Positions 8,824-17,389 of a stretch of DNA of 64,000 bases are shown in pieces. Source of the DNA: Frankia sp. AiPa1 (lineage in GTDB: Bacteria; Actinomycetota; Actinomycetes; Frankiales; Frankiaceae); contig NZ_JALKFZ020000141.1 of NCBI RefSeq assembly GCF_023243075.1, positions 1 to 64,000 of the forward strand, written 5' to 3'. A program made the translations under genes and the position numbers. The notes beneath the pieces were generated by a model, which had not been told where the DNA came from, searched no databases, and saw nothing but the letters and a program-made list of their open reading frames with translations. The stretch's first letter is position 1, and every line of letters begins with the position of its first letter.

Positions 8824-10167
8824 GTGTCGTCATCGGATCTGCATGGGCGCGAGCTGCACCTGAGCGTGCATCCGGTGGCCGCCGGCCATCATCCGGGGGC
8901 CTGGCGATGGCCTGGAGCCGATCCGCTGGCGTTCGCCCGGATCGAGGGGTACCTCGAGGTCGCGAAGGTGGCCGAGCGCGGACGACTCGACTCGATCTTC
9001 CTCGCGGACGTCCCGGGACTGCACGCCGACATCGATGACTACCCGCTGCTCAACGGCCTCGAGCCGACGCTGATCCTCACCGCGATGGCCGTCGTCACCG
9101 AGCGGATCGGGCTGGTCGGAACCGCGTCGACCACGTTCAACGAGCCGTTCAACATCGCCCGCCGGTTCCGGGCCCTGGACCTGATCAGCCACGGCAGGGC
9201 CGGCTGGAACGCCGTCACCACCTCGGGCCCGCGCGTCTCGGGCAACTTCGTCGCCGACGAGCCGAGCGCCGAGCAGCGGTACGCGCGGGCCGAGGAGTTC
9301 GTCGCCGTGGTGCTCGACCTCTGGCGCAGCTGGGCGCCGGACGCCCTGACCGCCGACGTGGAGGCCGGCCGCTACGCCGACATGGGCCTGATCCGCCCCA
9401 TCGATCACCACGGGGAGTTCTTCAGCGTACGGGGACCACTCAGCCTGCCCCCGTCCGAGCAGGGCTACCCGGTGATCTACCACGCCGGCGTGTCCGACGA
9501 CGTGCGCACCCTCACCGCCCGGACCGGCGAGGCTATGTTCACCGCCGTGGTCGACCCCGACACGGCCCGCGCCGAGCTGGACATCGTCCGCACCCGGGCC
9601 GCCCGCTTCGGCCGCCCCCGAGACGCGGTGCGTTTCCTGCCCGGTCTCGTCACCTCGGTCGGCGGCACCGAACAGGAGGCGCTCGCCCGGCGTCAGCGCC
9701 TCGACGAGCTGGCCGGTCCGCAGAGCGCGCTGCGAGCCGTCGCCGCGCAGCTCGGCCTGCCCGCCGGCGCGCTCGACCTCGACCGCCCCGTCCCCGACGT
9801 CCTGCGCGGGAGCCTGGTCCACGTCCGCGGGCACGCCCGTCCCTACGCCCGCCTCGCCGCGCGGGGACACACCGTGCGGGACATCATCCGCCGCGGCGGC
9901 GGTGGCGGGCACATCGTCGCGGCGGGTGCCCCGGAACAGGTCGCCGACGTGATCGAGACCTGGTTCACCACCGGGTTGGTCGACGGGTTCACGCTCATGC
10001 CGGACGTCACCGTCGACGGGCTGCCCGCCTTCGTCGACCACGTGGTGCCGATCCTCACCCGGCGTGGAGTCTTCCGCTCGGAGTATCGAGGAACGACGCT
10101 GCGAGAGCACTATGGTCTCCCGATCCCGGACGTCGCCACCCGCCGGCCGCTGGCGCGGAGCCTCTGA
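8824..10167 (+). CDS. FMN-dependent monooxygenase, NtaA/SnaA/DszA (luciferase-like) family
   Basis: A 447-residue LLM-class oxygenase that would use reduced flavin from a separate reductase to oxidise an organic substrate; family members act on nitrilotriacetate, pristinamycin precursors, dibenzothiophene sulfone or alkyl sulfides. The family signature is clear: LVGTASTTFNEPFNIARRF followed by LDLISHGRAGWNAVT (about residues 98-138), and the C-terminal FRSEYRG-TTLREHYGL. The GTG start at 8824 has AAGGAG eight bases upstream. Its stop overlaps the ATG of the next LLM gene (TGATG), so the two are translationally coupled. A paralogue lies at 60157-61548. The substrate is unknown. Confidence 0.93.
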   Translation: MSSSDLHGRELHLSVHPVAAGHHPGAWRWPGADPLAFARIEGYLEVAKVAERGRLDSIFLADVPGLHADIDDYPLLNGLEPTLILTAMAVVTERIGLVGTASTTFNEPFNIARRFRALDLISHGRAGWNAVTTSGPRVSGNFVADEPSAEQRYARAEEFVAVVLDLWRSWAPDALTADVEAGRYADMGLIRPIDHHGEFFSVRGPLSLPPSEQGYPVIYHAGVSDDVRTLTARTGEAMFTAVVDPDTARAELDIVRTRAARFGRPRDAVRFLPGLVTSVGGTEQEALARRQRLDELAGPQSALRAVAAQLGLPAGALDLDRPVPDVLRGSLVHVRGHARPYARLAARGHTVRDIIRRGGGGGHIVAAGAPEQVADVIETWFTTGLVDGFTLMPDVTVDGLPAFVDHVVPILTRRGVFRSEYRGTTLREHYGLPIPDVATRRPLARSL

Positions 10168-11339
10168 TGGTCGCGCTCTCCTTCGTCGACCAGGGTCCCA
10201 CCTCCGCTGAGACCCCTGGAGCGCGGAGTCTGCGGCACTCGGTCGCGCTCGCCCAGCTCGCCGACGAACTCGGTTACACCCGTTACTGGGTCGCCGAGCA
10301 CCACGGTGTGCGCAACATGACGATCGCCGCTCCGGAGATCCTCATCGCGCACATCGCCGAGCGGACGAGCCGGCTGCGGGTGGGCTCGGGCGGCATCATG
10401 CTGCCCAACCACTCCCCCCTGCACGTCGCCGAGCAGTTCCGCACCCTCGAGGCGTTGTACCCGGGACGGATCGACCTGGGGATCGGTCGCTCCACCGGGA
10501 CGGGCGACGACCCCACCCGCGACGCGCTGCTGCGCACCCCCGACGGCCTGGACCGGTTCGACGAACACCTGCGCCAGCTGCTCGCCGTCGGCGGGCGGGG
10601 GGACCTGCCCGCCGACGACCCGTACCGCGGTCTCATCGCGTCACCGGCGGCCGTGCCACTGCCACCGGTCTTCCTGCTCGGCGCCAGTGTGCGCAGTGCG
10701 AGGCTCGCGGGTCAGGCGGGCCTCGGATACGGATTCCTCGGCGTCTACCAGGACCCGGCGGTCGCGATCGAGGCGCTGCGCGCCTACCGCGCGTCCTTCG
10801 TGCCCCGTGTCGGTGCGCTCCGTGTCGATGCCCCCGACGCCGACGTCCCCGGCGCTGACGTCCCCGGTGCCAAGGCGGACCGGCCGACGGCGATCCTCGC
10901 GGTGCGGGTCTGGGTCGGCGAGGACGACGAGCACGCCGCGGCACTCGCCGCCCCCGAGCGACTCGCCGTACTCGACTACCTCACCGGCAATCCAAGCCCC
11001 CTGGAGTCCGTCGAGCGGGCGCTCGCCCGCCGGCTCACCGACGCCCAGCTGGCCAAGCGGGAGACGCTCGACGCGCGCGGCGACGTCACCGGTGGCGTCG
11101 AGCGGGTGGCCGCCCGGCTCGCGGAGCTCGCCGACGCCAGCGGCGCCGACGAGATCATGGCGATCTCCAACATCCATGACCCCGAGGATCGCCGCGACTC
11201 GCTGCGGCGTCTGGCGCTGGCCGCCGGCCTGCGCCCGGCGCCCGCGGCCCCGATTCCGCATCCCGGGTCCGTTCCCGACCCCGCGGCGGTGCCGCGGGAG
11301 GCGGCGTCGGCGTCCGCGTCGCCTGACCGGTCCGCCTGA
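10167..11339 (+). CDS. LLM-class flavin-dependent oxidoreductase, MsnO8/YhbW-like
   Basis: A 390-residue luciferase-like oxidoreductase of the short group (TRYWVAEHHG near residue 40, LRVGSGGIMLPNHSPL near 72-87, IDLGIGRSTGTG near 106). Its ATG shares one base with the stop of the upstream monooxygenase, so the products are probably made in fixed ratio and may act in sequence or share a reductase. The last 25-30 residues are Pro/Ala-rich and probably disordered, as is an Asp/Ala/Pro repeat near residues 220-235. No flavin reductase gene is adjacent. Confidence 0.9.
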   Translation: MVALSFVDQGPTSAETPGARSLRHSVALAQLADELGYTRYWVAEHHGVRNMTIAAPEILIAHIAERTSRLRVGSGGIMLPNHSPLHVAEQFRTLEALYPGRIDLGIGRSTGTGDDPTRDALLRTPDGLDRFDEHLRQLLAVGGRGDLPADDPYRGLIASPAAVPLPPVFLLGASVRSARLAGQAGLGYGFLGVYQDPAVAIEALRAYRASFVPRVGALRVDAPDADVPGADVPGAKADRPTAILAVRVWVGEDDEHAAALAAPERLAVLDYLTGNPSPLESVERALARRLTDAQLAKRETLDARGDVTGGVERVAARLAELADASGADEIMAISNIHDPEDRRDSLRRLALAAGLRPAPAAPIPHPGSVPDPAAVPREAASASASPDRSA

Positions 11340-11349
11340 ACTCCAGCGC

Positions 11350-11393
11350 CGCGCGGCAGGAATCGTGGTGTTCCTCGGTTCCCCTGCCGCGCG
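11350..11393. terminator. Bidirectional terminator-like hairpin
   Basis: Perfect 11-bp arms 11350-11360 (CGCGCGGCAGG) and 11383-11393 with a 22-base loop. It starts 11 bases after the stop of the LLM gene and lies between two converging genes, as expected for a shared terminator. It has no T tract, which is common in high-GC actinomycetes. Confidence 0.6.
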
Positions 11394-11530
11394 ACTTCGA
11401 GCCAGAGCCGCTGAAACGGACCGGGATGCCACCCAGTCTGGCGATCTCGTCGTCCGGAGACGGCGTCCGGAGGTCGGGGTCACCTCCGCCATGCTCCAAG
11501 CGGCGCTGTCGGTCGGCGGGCCGCGCCGGA

Positions 11531-12379
11531 TCAGGAGTAGCTGTGGATGGTGACGTTACTCAGGGTCGCGTCGCCGGCCTTTGCTGCCGCTTTGCAGATG
11601 TTCACCTGTACGACCCGGCTCGTGCCGTCAACGACGTTGAAGCAGTAGATGGATGCCGTCGCGTCGCCACCGCGGACGGTGACGTTGATCCCGCGGCGGG
11701 TCGACGTGGTGCCGTCCGCGTTGTGGGTGAGCACGTCGACGTTACGCAGGCTCCACGCCCCGCCGGTACCGCTACCGTCGCAGTCGTCCTCCTGCCGGTC
11801 GGGATCCGCGTTGACGTTGCGGCAGGCGGCACCCGCGGTGCCCCGCGCCGGCAGCGCGGCGGCGAGGTTGGCGATACGGCGACTGGTGGTGCTCCCGTCG
11901 GCGCGGTGACTGACCAGCGTGACGTTGTCGAGTCGCGGCTGCCCACCATGCCCGCTCGACGAGCACTCGTTGCGCTGGCGAGCGCCGGACGAGCCGGCAG
12001 GCCGGTGGCGAGCGCATGTGTCGGCGGCGGAGGCCGAGGTCCCGCCGCCGGCCAGCCTGGCCAGGGCGTCGTCGTCGCCGCCTCCACCGCTGCTGGGCAG
12101 GGTGATCTCGACGTCCCGCAGCGCCACGTCGCCGCCGGCCGCGTTCGCGTTGCACCGGCTGCGCTGGAGGGTGATGCGCCGCTGCGCGGCCAGGGCCTGG
12201 GCCTCGGCGACGTTGCCGCAGACCACGGCGCTGGTGGCCGTGCCGCCGACGATGTTGATATCCGCGTCCGCAGCGGAGCTGGGGACCGCTGTCGCTCCGG
12301 CGAACGCGACGCTCAGCAGCGGGGTGATGGCCGCGGCGGTCATCACCACACGCAGCCGAGTGAGCGCACTGGCGCCCAT
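11531..12379 (-). CDS. Secreted protein with four cysteine-pair repeats, unknown family
   Basis: 282 residues. A signal peptide covers about residues 1-36 (hydrophobic core AAAITPLLSVAFAGATAV, likely cut near SSA-A). The mature part is four repeats of roughly 55-65 residues. Each has two cysteines 13-21 residues apart, then a Gly-rich turn and a strand of type L-x-N-V-x-(L/I), as in LDNVTLVSH, LRNVDVLTH and LSNVTIHSY. Repeats 2 and 3 end in a shared ADG-(S/T)-TTS-RR motif. ATG 12379 is chosen because it precedes the signal peptide and has GAGAGGA upstream; the open frame to 12664 is not supported. The shorter neighbour at 12741 has the same repeat. Paired cysteines suggest one disulfide per repeat in a surface or extracellular beta structure (inference). 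It is not a chaplin or rodlin by any motif I recognise. Confidence 0.8.
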   Translation of the reverse strand: MGASALTRLRVVMTAAAITPLLSVAFAGATAVPSSAADADINIVGGTATSAVVCGNVAEAQALAAQRRITLQRSRCNANAAGGDVALRDVEITLPSSGGGGDDDALARLAGGGTSASAADTCARHRPAGSSGARQRNECSSSGHGGQPRLDNVTLVSHRADGSTTSRRIANLAAALPARGTAGAACRNVNADPDRQEDDCDGSGTGGAWSLRNVDVLTHNADGTTSTRRGINVTVRGGDATASIYCFNVVDGTSRVVQVNICKAAAKAGDATLSNVTIHSYS

Positions 12380-12608
12380 GTCGTTCCTCTCCGAGGCCGC
12401 CGCCGGCGGGGCCGCCACCGATGACGTCGTCGGGTCGTCAACGCCGACCGGATGCTCCGGCAGCGACGAACCCGTTCGTCCCCGGCCGGAAATCCGCCGA
12501 CGCGGTCTCACCACGGTAGGTGTGAAAAGTCCGGAACTGCCCGCGGAGCGCGCTCCGTGCCCCCCCGGTCCGCCGGCAGGCATTCCGACTTCTCGAAACG
12601 GTAAGGTC

Positions 12609-12662
12609 GTGGTCTGCCGTTCTCGCGGATCACGGCATTTCAGATCCGAGAAATGAGACCAC
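12609..12662 (-). terminator. Nested stem-loop between the two secreted-repeat genes
   Basis: Outer arms GTGGTCT (12609-12615) and AGACCAC (12656-12662) enclose inner arms 12620-12631 and 12643-12652 (TTCTCG, one bulged base, GGATC; then GATCC, GAGAA). On the minus strand it lies about 80 bases beyond the stop of the 12741-13241 gene and about 230 bases before the start of the next. It could terminate the first transcript or act as a leader structure for the second. Confidence 0.55.
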
Positions 12663-12740
12663 ACACGGCGTCGGGCGGATGCGGGAACCAGTCACCCCAC
12701 CCGCCCGAAGCCGAACTCGATTACTCAGTCAATCCGTTGC

Positions 12741-13241
12741 TCAGGTGTTCGTCTGCACGAGGGTCAGGTCGACGTTGTCCAGAGTGACGTTGCCACCGTT
12801 GGACGTCGCGCTGTTGCGGCAGGTGTTGGCCTGGGCCTCGGACGCGGTGCCCTGCACGTAGTTCACGCAGGCCGCGATGGCGGTCGAATCGCCCCCGCTG
12901 ATGTTGACCGACGCGTTGTTGTACGACCGGCCAGGCCCGCCGTCGTTCTCCTGGTCGACGAACAGGCTGACGTTCTTCAGGTGGACAGTTCCACCGGAGG
13001 CATCCGCGACGTTGCGGCAGTAGTTCGACCGCGGCCGCACGTGGTTACGGGCCGACCCGCGGGCGTAGTTCAGGCAGCCCGTGAGGGACGCCCCGCTACC
13101 GCCCTGAATGTTGATCTTGGCGTCGTTGAACTGGGTCGCGGACCCCGCCGCGAACGCCGGCGTGGCACCCATGACCGCGAACGCGGCCGCGAAAGCAACA
13201 GCCGTTCCCCGCGCCGTGCGCCCAAAACCCGAGATATTCAT
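12741..13241 (-). CDS. Secreted protein with two cysteine-pair repeats, unknown family
   Basis: 166 residues with a classical signal peptide (basic start, core AVAFAAAFAVMG, likely cleavage AFA-A at 31/32). The mature protein is two repeats of about 60 residues: a short strand (KINIQGG; VNISGG), Cys, 15-18 residues, Cys-Arg-Asn, then GG-x-V-x-L-x-NV-x-L (GGTVHLKNVSLFV; GGNVTLDNVDLTLV). Each repeat holds exactly two cysteines. It is homologous to the four-repeat protein encoded next on the same strand. No enzyme motif is visible. The ATG has an AAGGGGA ribosome site nine bases upstream. The role is unknown; a cell-surface or secreted structural role is a guess. Confidence 0.82.
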   Translation of the reverse strand: MNISGFGRTARGTAVAFAAAFAVMGATPAFAAGSATQFNDAKINIQGGSGASLTGCLNYARGSARNHVRPRSNYCRNVADASGGTVHLKNVSLFVDQENDGGPGRSYNNASVNISGGDSTAIAACVNYVQGTASEAQANTCRNSATSNGGNVTLDNVDLTLVQTNT

Positions 13242-14001
13242 GAAAGGATTCCCCTTCAGTCAAGTGCCGCTGACACATCGTCTCCACAGGGCAGCGACGC
13301 CATAATTTCCGAACACGTCGCCGGACAGGTTTCCTCGCAGTTCCCCCTGGCAGGCGTGGCCCAACGTAGCCAATGGAAAACGCGCCGTCAAAGCACCGGC
13401 CGCCCCGCGTGGCGTGCGGACACGCGACCACTCTGTCAGATACCTGACCGCGCCCCTCCGTGCAATGTGCAGCCCTTGCCACTAGCGCCGATCAAATCGA
13501 GTGCGCACAATGAGGCAACGAAGCCAGCCGGTCGATGCACCCGCTCTCCTTCCGACCCGGCCACCGACCCGGGCCGCCCGCCGGAACGGCGGTCCAGATG
13601 CGGCGATATCCTCGTATTTCTTTCCGCCGCCCGGCCGGCAGAACAATCCAGCGAATACGAATACTGCTTACCGAGAACCATCCCGTGGCCGGGGCGGACC
13701 GTGGTGGTGACCACGTGCCAGTCCGCGTGCGGACTGGCACGTGTGTCGGTCAACCGACACACGACCCGGCGCCGATGCCGACGCGGTTCATGGCCAGCCG
13801 CGTCCGGTGGGGCCGACCAGGTGCACGGGAACCGGGGCGCCCCGAGTCGTCCGCGCCCGCCACGCCCCGCACCCCACAGGGCCGAGCTCCTACCGCGCGA
13901 GGCCGGCAGAGCGGCCCGATTGTGGAAAATTCGTGCATATATTGTGACTCGACCGCAGTGGTCGGCGCTAAGTTGAGCTTCTCGGACGAGGGGGCTCTGC
14001 T
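13242..14001. other. Divergent intergenic region with strong palindromes
   Basis: About 760 bases between the secreted-repeat gene (leftward) and the solute-binding protein (rightward). No credible gene. It contains the overlapping palindromes at 13712-13763 and a less GC-rich stretch at 13920-13980 just before the lipoprotein gene, where its promoter probably lies. Confidence 0.5.
13712..13763. promoter_or_regulatory. Two overlapping perfect palindromes
   Basis: Palindrome 1 has 15-bp arms 13712-13726 and 13729-13743 around two bases (arm ACGTGCCAGTCCGC plus one). Palindrome 2 has 11-bp arms 13740-13750 and 13753-13763 around CA (arm CGTGTGTCGGT). They share 13740-13743, so as RNA or cruciform only one can form fully. 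The site lies between divergent genes, where a terminator is not expected, so a protein-binding or attenuation role is likelier. Confidence 0.65.
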
Positions 14002-15252
14002 GTGACAACCCGGGCGCTGTCGGCAGTTTCTGCTTTATTTTTATTCCTGTGCCTCGCTTCGCTCGCGGCCTGTCGTAGCGGCGCGGCAACATCGCAATCC
14101 GCTGCCTGCGCCAGCGCGCCTGGAGTCACGCCGAACGAGGTCAGAACGGGCTACATCTATCCGGAGACCGGGTCGCTGGCGGAGACCTTCGCCTCCGTGC
14201 GCGCCGGCCTGGATGCCCGGATCGATCTCGCGAACGCATCAGGCGGGGTGTTCGGACGTCAGATCAGATATGACTGGGAGGACGACCGGGGCCTACTGGA
14301 CACCAACCGCGTCGTCAGCCAGCGTCTGGTGGAGAACCGCAACGACTTCGGCATCGTCGAGGTGTCCACGGCCGCGAGCGGCGGTGCCGCCTATCTGGCG
14401 AGCAAGGGCGTTCCGGTGGTCGGCATCGCGATCGAGTCCGTGTGGGCACAGTACCGGAACATGTTCTCGTTCTCCTACTCCCAGATCCCCACCAGCTCGG
14501 ACGAGACCGTGACCACGCTCGGGCAGTACGCCAAGGCGCACGGCGGATCACGGGTCCTCGCCATCACCAATCCCGCCGGCCTCAGTCTCATGGACAGCAT
14601 TGCCGGACAGGTGCGCGACAGCTACGAGTCCGCCGGGATCTCCGTGTACTCCGCGGCCGCGGACGAGGTGCCAAGCCAGGATCAGATCAACGGCATCATC
14701 CGTCAGATCGCCGCCAACCACACGGACATCCTCCAGATCATGGTGTCCACGCACGCCGCCGCGCCGATCGTCGCCGCGCTCCGGCAGCGGGGGGTCAACC
14801 CCGGGATCATCCTTGCCTCCGGCGAGGCACCCGACGCCCAGCTGATGGACCAGTACGGCTCGCTGCTGGCGGGCCTGACGATTTACAACGGGCCCACCTT
14901 GGACCTGAGCCAGCCGGCAGCCAAGACCTACCTCTCCGCCCTCGCGCGCTTCGCCCCCGAGCTGCAGGACACCAGCCAGTCCACCGCACTGACCGGCTAC
15001 ATCATCGGGGACATGCTGGTGCGCGGCCTACAGGCCGCCGGGCCATGCCCGACCCGGCAGAGCTTCATCAACGGCCTGCGCGCCGTCAGGAACTACACAG
15101 CCGGCGGCCTGACCGCGGAGATCAACTTTGACGCGGACTTCGGCAAGTCGCCCACCTGTTACACCTTCCTCTCGGTGAACGCCACCGGTACCGGCCTGAC
15201 GACCACCGCGCGCGACTACTGTGGAAGCCGCGTCCCCAAGCGGGGGAACTGA
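14002..15252 (+). CDS. ABC transporter substrate-binding lipoprotein, branched-chain amino acid type
   Basis: A 416-residue periplasmic-binding-protein fold of the LivK/amide type (Peripla_BP_6). A signal sequence ends in lipobox LAAC with Cys24, so it is probably anchored to the outer face of the membrane. Typical features are RTGYIYPETG near residue 50, IDLANASGGVFGRQIRYDWEDD near 75-95 and a hinge-containing C-terminal half. Ligands for this family include branched amino acids, amides, urea and aromatic acids. No permease or ATPase genes are adjacent, so it is an orphan binding protein or serves a transporter elsewhere. GTG start at 14002 follows a G-rich ribosome site. Confidence 0.88.
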   Translation: MTTRALSAVSALFLFLCLASLAACRSGAATSQSAACASAPGVTPNEVRTGYIYPETGSLAETFASVRAGLDARIDLANASGGVFGRQIRYDWEDDRGLLDTNRVVSQRLVENRNDFGIVEVSTAASGGAAYLASKGVPVVGIAIESVWAQYRNMFSFSYSQIPTSSDETVTTLGQYAKAHGGSRVLAITNPAGLSLMDSIAGQVRDSYESAGISVYSAAADEVPSQDQINGIIRQIAANHTDILQIMVSTHAAAPIVAALRQRGVNPGIILASGEAPDAQLMDQYGSLLAGLTIYNGPTLDLSQPAAKTYLSALARFAPELQDTSQSTALTGYIIGDMLVRGLQAAGPCPTRQSFINGLRAVRNYTAGGLTAEINFDADFGKSPTCYTFLSVNATGTGLTTTARDYCGSRVPKRGN

Positions 15253-15349
15253 CCGGCTGCCGGATGTACCCGGGCCGCTCCCGCCCTGGTCACCCCAGGT
15301 CCATCGTCGCGGCGGATCAGGCCAGGCCGGAGGCCGTGCGGCGCGATTT

Positions 15350-15364
15350 CGGGCCGACGGCCCG
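15350..15364. terminator. Small GC hairpin between convergent genes
   Basis: CGGGCC (15350-15355) and GGCCCG (15359-15364) around GAC, between the lipoprotein gene and the converging glycosyltransferase. It is a weak candidate because short GC palindromes are common in this DNA. Confidence 0.3.
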
Positions 15365-15483
15365 CGGCGAGGAACCCGCGTCGGGCAGGGCCTCCTCATC
15401 CCGGATAACCCGATCGACGACCCCCTGCACCACGTCCACCGCATCGATCGCCCGCCTCGGACCTCACCGCATCGGTAGGCGGC

Positions 15484-16338
15484 TCAGCGCTTCGTGAGCA
15501 GGTGCGGGGGCGGAGGGCCGAAACGCCCGCGCAGGAAGTCAGCGAGACCCCGGACGCGTCCCCCGGGGTGCCAGTAGGGGCCGCGGTGGGTGGGTGCGAC
15601 GGCGCCGACTCCAAGCTCCACCAGGGCGATGCAGAAGCGGATGAACGTGTGGTAGCGGCCTGAGTGCTCCCGAACGAGCAGGAGAGTGTTGCGCAGCTGG
15701 AGGTAGTCGATGGCCGCCGACGGCGAGCTGATGTGCGGGTTCTTCACCATCGCGCCGCGCACCAGGCCGCATTCCCAGCCGGCGTCGCGGGCGCGCAGCG
15801 CGAGGTCCGCCTCCTCGCAGTAGGCGAAGTAGCGCTCGTCGAAGATCCCGACCTGGTCCAGGCAGGCACGGTGGGCGAACATCAGCGTGCCGTGCGGGTG
15901 TCCGGCCGGCTCCCAGCCCTCGTCGACCCGGGCGGGGACGAGGATACCGCCGAGGTACGGGTCGACGACCGGTGTCGCGGCGTCCCCGAAGTCGGCGCAC
16001 GCGAGCCCCGCCCGAGGCCGGTCCGCGAGCACGCTCAGCATGTGGCTCAGGCAGGTCGGTTCGGGCAGGGCGTCGTGCGGCGCGAGCACCACCCAGTCGC
16101 CGGCGTCGGCGTCGGCCAGGAACCGGCGGTAGCCGATGTTGGCGGCCGCGCCGAAGCCCAGGTTCGCTCCGGCGCGCACGACCGTGACGTCGACGGCCTC
16201 GACCGGCGGCACGCTCACGGATCCGTTGTCGACAATCGTGATCACGACGGGAACGTCCTGGGCCCGGAACGCGTCGATCGTGTCGACGAGTCGCTCGGGC
16301 TGGTCGCGGTGAACGAGGACGACCGAAAGAGGCTGCAC
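15484..16338 (-). CDS. Family 2 glycosyltransferase, rhamnosyltransferase-like
   Basis: A 284-residue cytoplasmic GT-A enzyme that would move a sugar from a nucleotide donor to a cell-surface glycan or lipid. The N-terminal Rossmann-like part carries VVLVHRDQPE, the DNGS motif near residue 38 and NLGFGAAANIGYR near 60-72; the metal/donor site equivalent is APHDALPEP near 88. GTLMFAHRACLDQVGIFDERYFAYCEEADLALR (about 150-185) is the conserved acceptor/ED region. The start is GTG at 16338. It stands alone, so the pathway is not fixed by context. Confidence 0.88.
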   Translation of the reverse strand: MQPLSVVLVHRDQPERLVDTIDAFRAQDVPVVITIVDNGSVSVPPVEAVDVTVVRAGANLGFGAAANIGYRRFLADADAGDWVVLAPHDALPEPTCLSHMLSVLADRPRAGLACADFGDAATPVVDPYLGGILVPARVDEGWEPAGHPHGTLMFAHRACLDQVGIFDERYFAYCEEADLALRARDAGWECGLVRGAMVKNPHISSPSAAIDYLQLRNTLLLVREHSGRYHTFIRFCIALVELGVGAVAPTHRGPYWHPGGRVRGLADFLRGRFGPPPPHLLTKR

Positions 16339-16456
16339 GACCTCAGTGCTACCTCAACGGACCCCTGAGGAGCGCGGGAGCGGTGGTGATGCCGCCCATC
16401 TCATGCGTTCACCGTCGCCACCGCGTCCGCGCCCAGCACCAGCCGGGGCGCGGACG

Positions 16457-16945
16457 TCAGCGGGATGGGGAGGAGATCGGCTGTTCCACGGTGCGGGCAA
16501 GGATGCCGAGGGTCGCCCGCAGGCCGGCCTCCGGAATCACCGGGAAGATGCCCTTGCCGCGGTAGTCGTCGCCGATCTGGCTCCAGTCGTAGTACGAGGT
16601 GACGAGCGTGCCGGACTCGGCGGGCTCGAGCTGGTACCCGTACAGGTGGTTGATCGCCGGGGTGAAATTGCCGCCGATGGTCCACTCGATGAGGGCGTCC
16701 GGCTCGAACCTGGTGATCTCGACCGTGACGTCGTACTTTCCGAGCGGAAAGTCGTTGAGGGACTCCCGGTCCATATGGACCACGAAAGTGTCGCCAACCT
16801 GACCGACCGGCTTCCCCTCGGCGGACTGAAGCATTCCCGAGCTGTCGATCGCCACGTGCCCGGCAGGATCAGTCAGTACCGCAAACACCGCTGCGGGCGA
16901 GGCAGCGATCGTTCGCTGCACCTCGAACCGTTCGACTGTCGTCAT
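16457..16945 (-). CDS. SRPBCC-family (polyketide cyclase/dehydrase-like) protein
   Basis: A 162-residue START-like helix-grip protein (VQRTIAASPAAVFAVLTDPAGH at the N-terminus is the family opening). Such proteins bind hydrophobic ligands and include polyketide cyclases and stress proteins. The ATG at 16945 is preferred, with GGGAGG nine bases upstream; the ATG at 16954 abuts it. No polyketide genes are nearby, so catalysis is doubtful. A later short acidic/aromatic stretch (SYYDWSQIGDDYRGKG) is typical of the Polyketide_cyc2 subgroup. Confidence 0.85.
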   Translation of the reverse strand: MTTVERFEVQRTIAASPAAVFAVLTDPAGHVAIDSSGMLQSAEGKPVGQVGDTFVVHMDRESLNDFPLGKYDVTVEITRFEPDALIEWTIGGNFTPAINHLYGYQLEPAESGTLVTSYYDWSQIGDDYRGKGIFPVIPEAGLRATLGILARTVEQPISSPSR

Positions 16946-17137
16946 GCCGGGCATCCTCCCATCCGAGGAAGCCCGAACGCCAACCCCGCGCGGCGGCGCG
17001 AAGGCGCCCCCGCACAGGGCCAGCGGGGCGGGACACGGGGCCCCGCGGGCCGACGCCGCCGCCCGCCCGGCGGCATCGCAGCGGGCTCGGCACAGCGGAC
17101 CGGTCAGCCGGTCAGCCGGGACCGGCTCGCCTCCCGG

Positions 17138-17389
17138 TCAGCGGGAGACCGCGGCCCCGGTGACGGCGCGGGAGCGGCGCACGGCCGCCGTGCGCTGCAC
17201 GGGAACGGAGACCGCCCCGTCCTGCGCACCCTGGGCGCGGAAGATGATCACGGTCATCTCCTGGCGGGCGGCGGGCGACAGGTCGGGGTTGTCGAGCAGC
17301 CTGACAAGCTCACGCTGCTCGGCACGCTCGGCGAGGTACGAGGCGAACGTCCTCCGCAGCGAGGAAACGGAATTGTGGTGGACGCGCAT
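17138..17389 (-). CDS. Small hypothetical protein
   Basis: 83 residues. I do not recognise it. It starts MRVHHNSVSSLRRTFASYLA, is Arg- and Glu-rich through residue 60 and has a basic Val/Ala tail. The case for a real gene is a good ribosome site (AAGGAG five bases before the ATG at 17389) and a plausible amphipathic helical centre (LAERAEQRELVRLLDNPDLS). No signal peptide, membrane segment or metal motif. Confidence 0.6.
   Translation of the reverse strand: MRVHHNSVSSLRRTFASYLAERAEQRELVRLLDNPDLSPAARQEMTVIIFRAQGAQDGAVSVPVQRTAAVRRSRAVTGAAVSR

Noticed and set aside
8830-10110. 426-codon minus-strand frame opposite the first luciferase-like monooxygenase
   Set aside because: Antisense shadow produced by high GC at third positions; the plus-strand protein has full family signatures.
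11531-13241. Chaplin or rodlin identity for the two secreted proteins
   Set aside because: There is a CGN in one unit, but the chaplin hydrophobic pattern and spacing are absent, and the rodlin sequence does not match.
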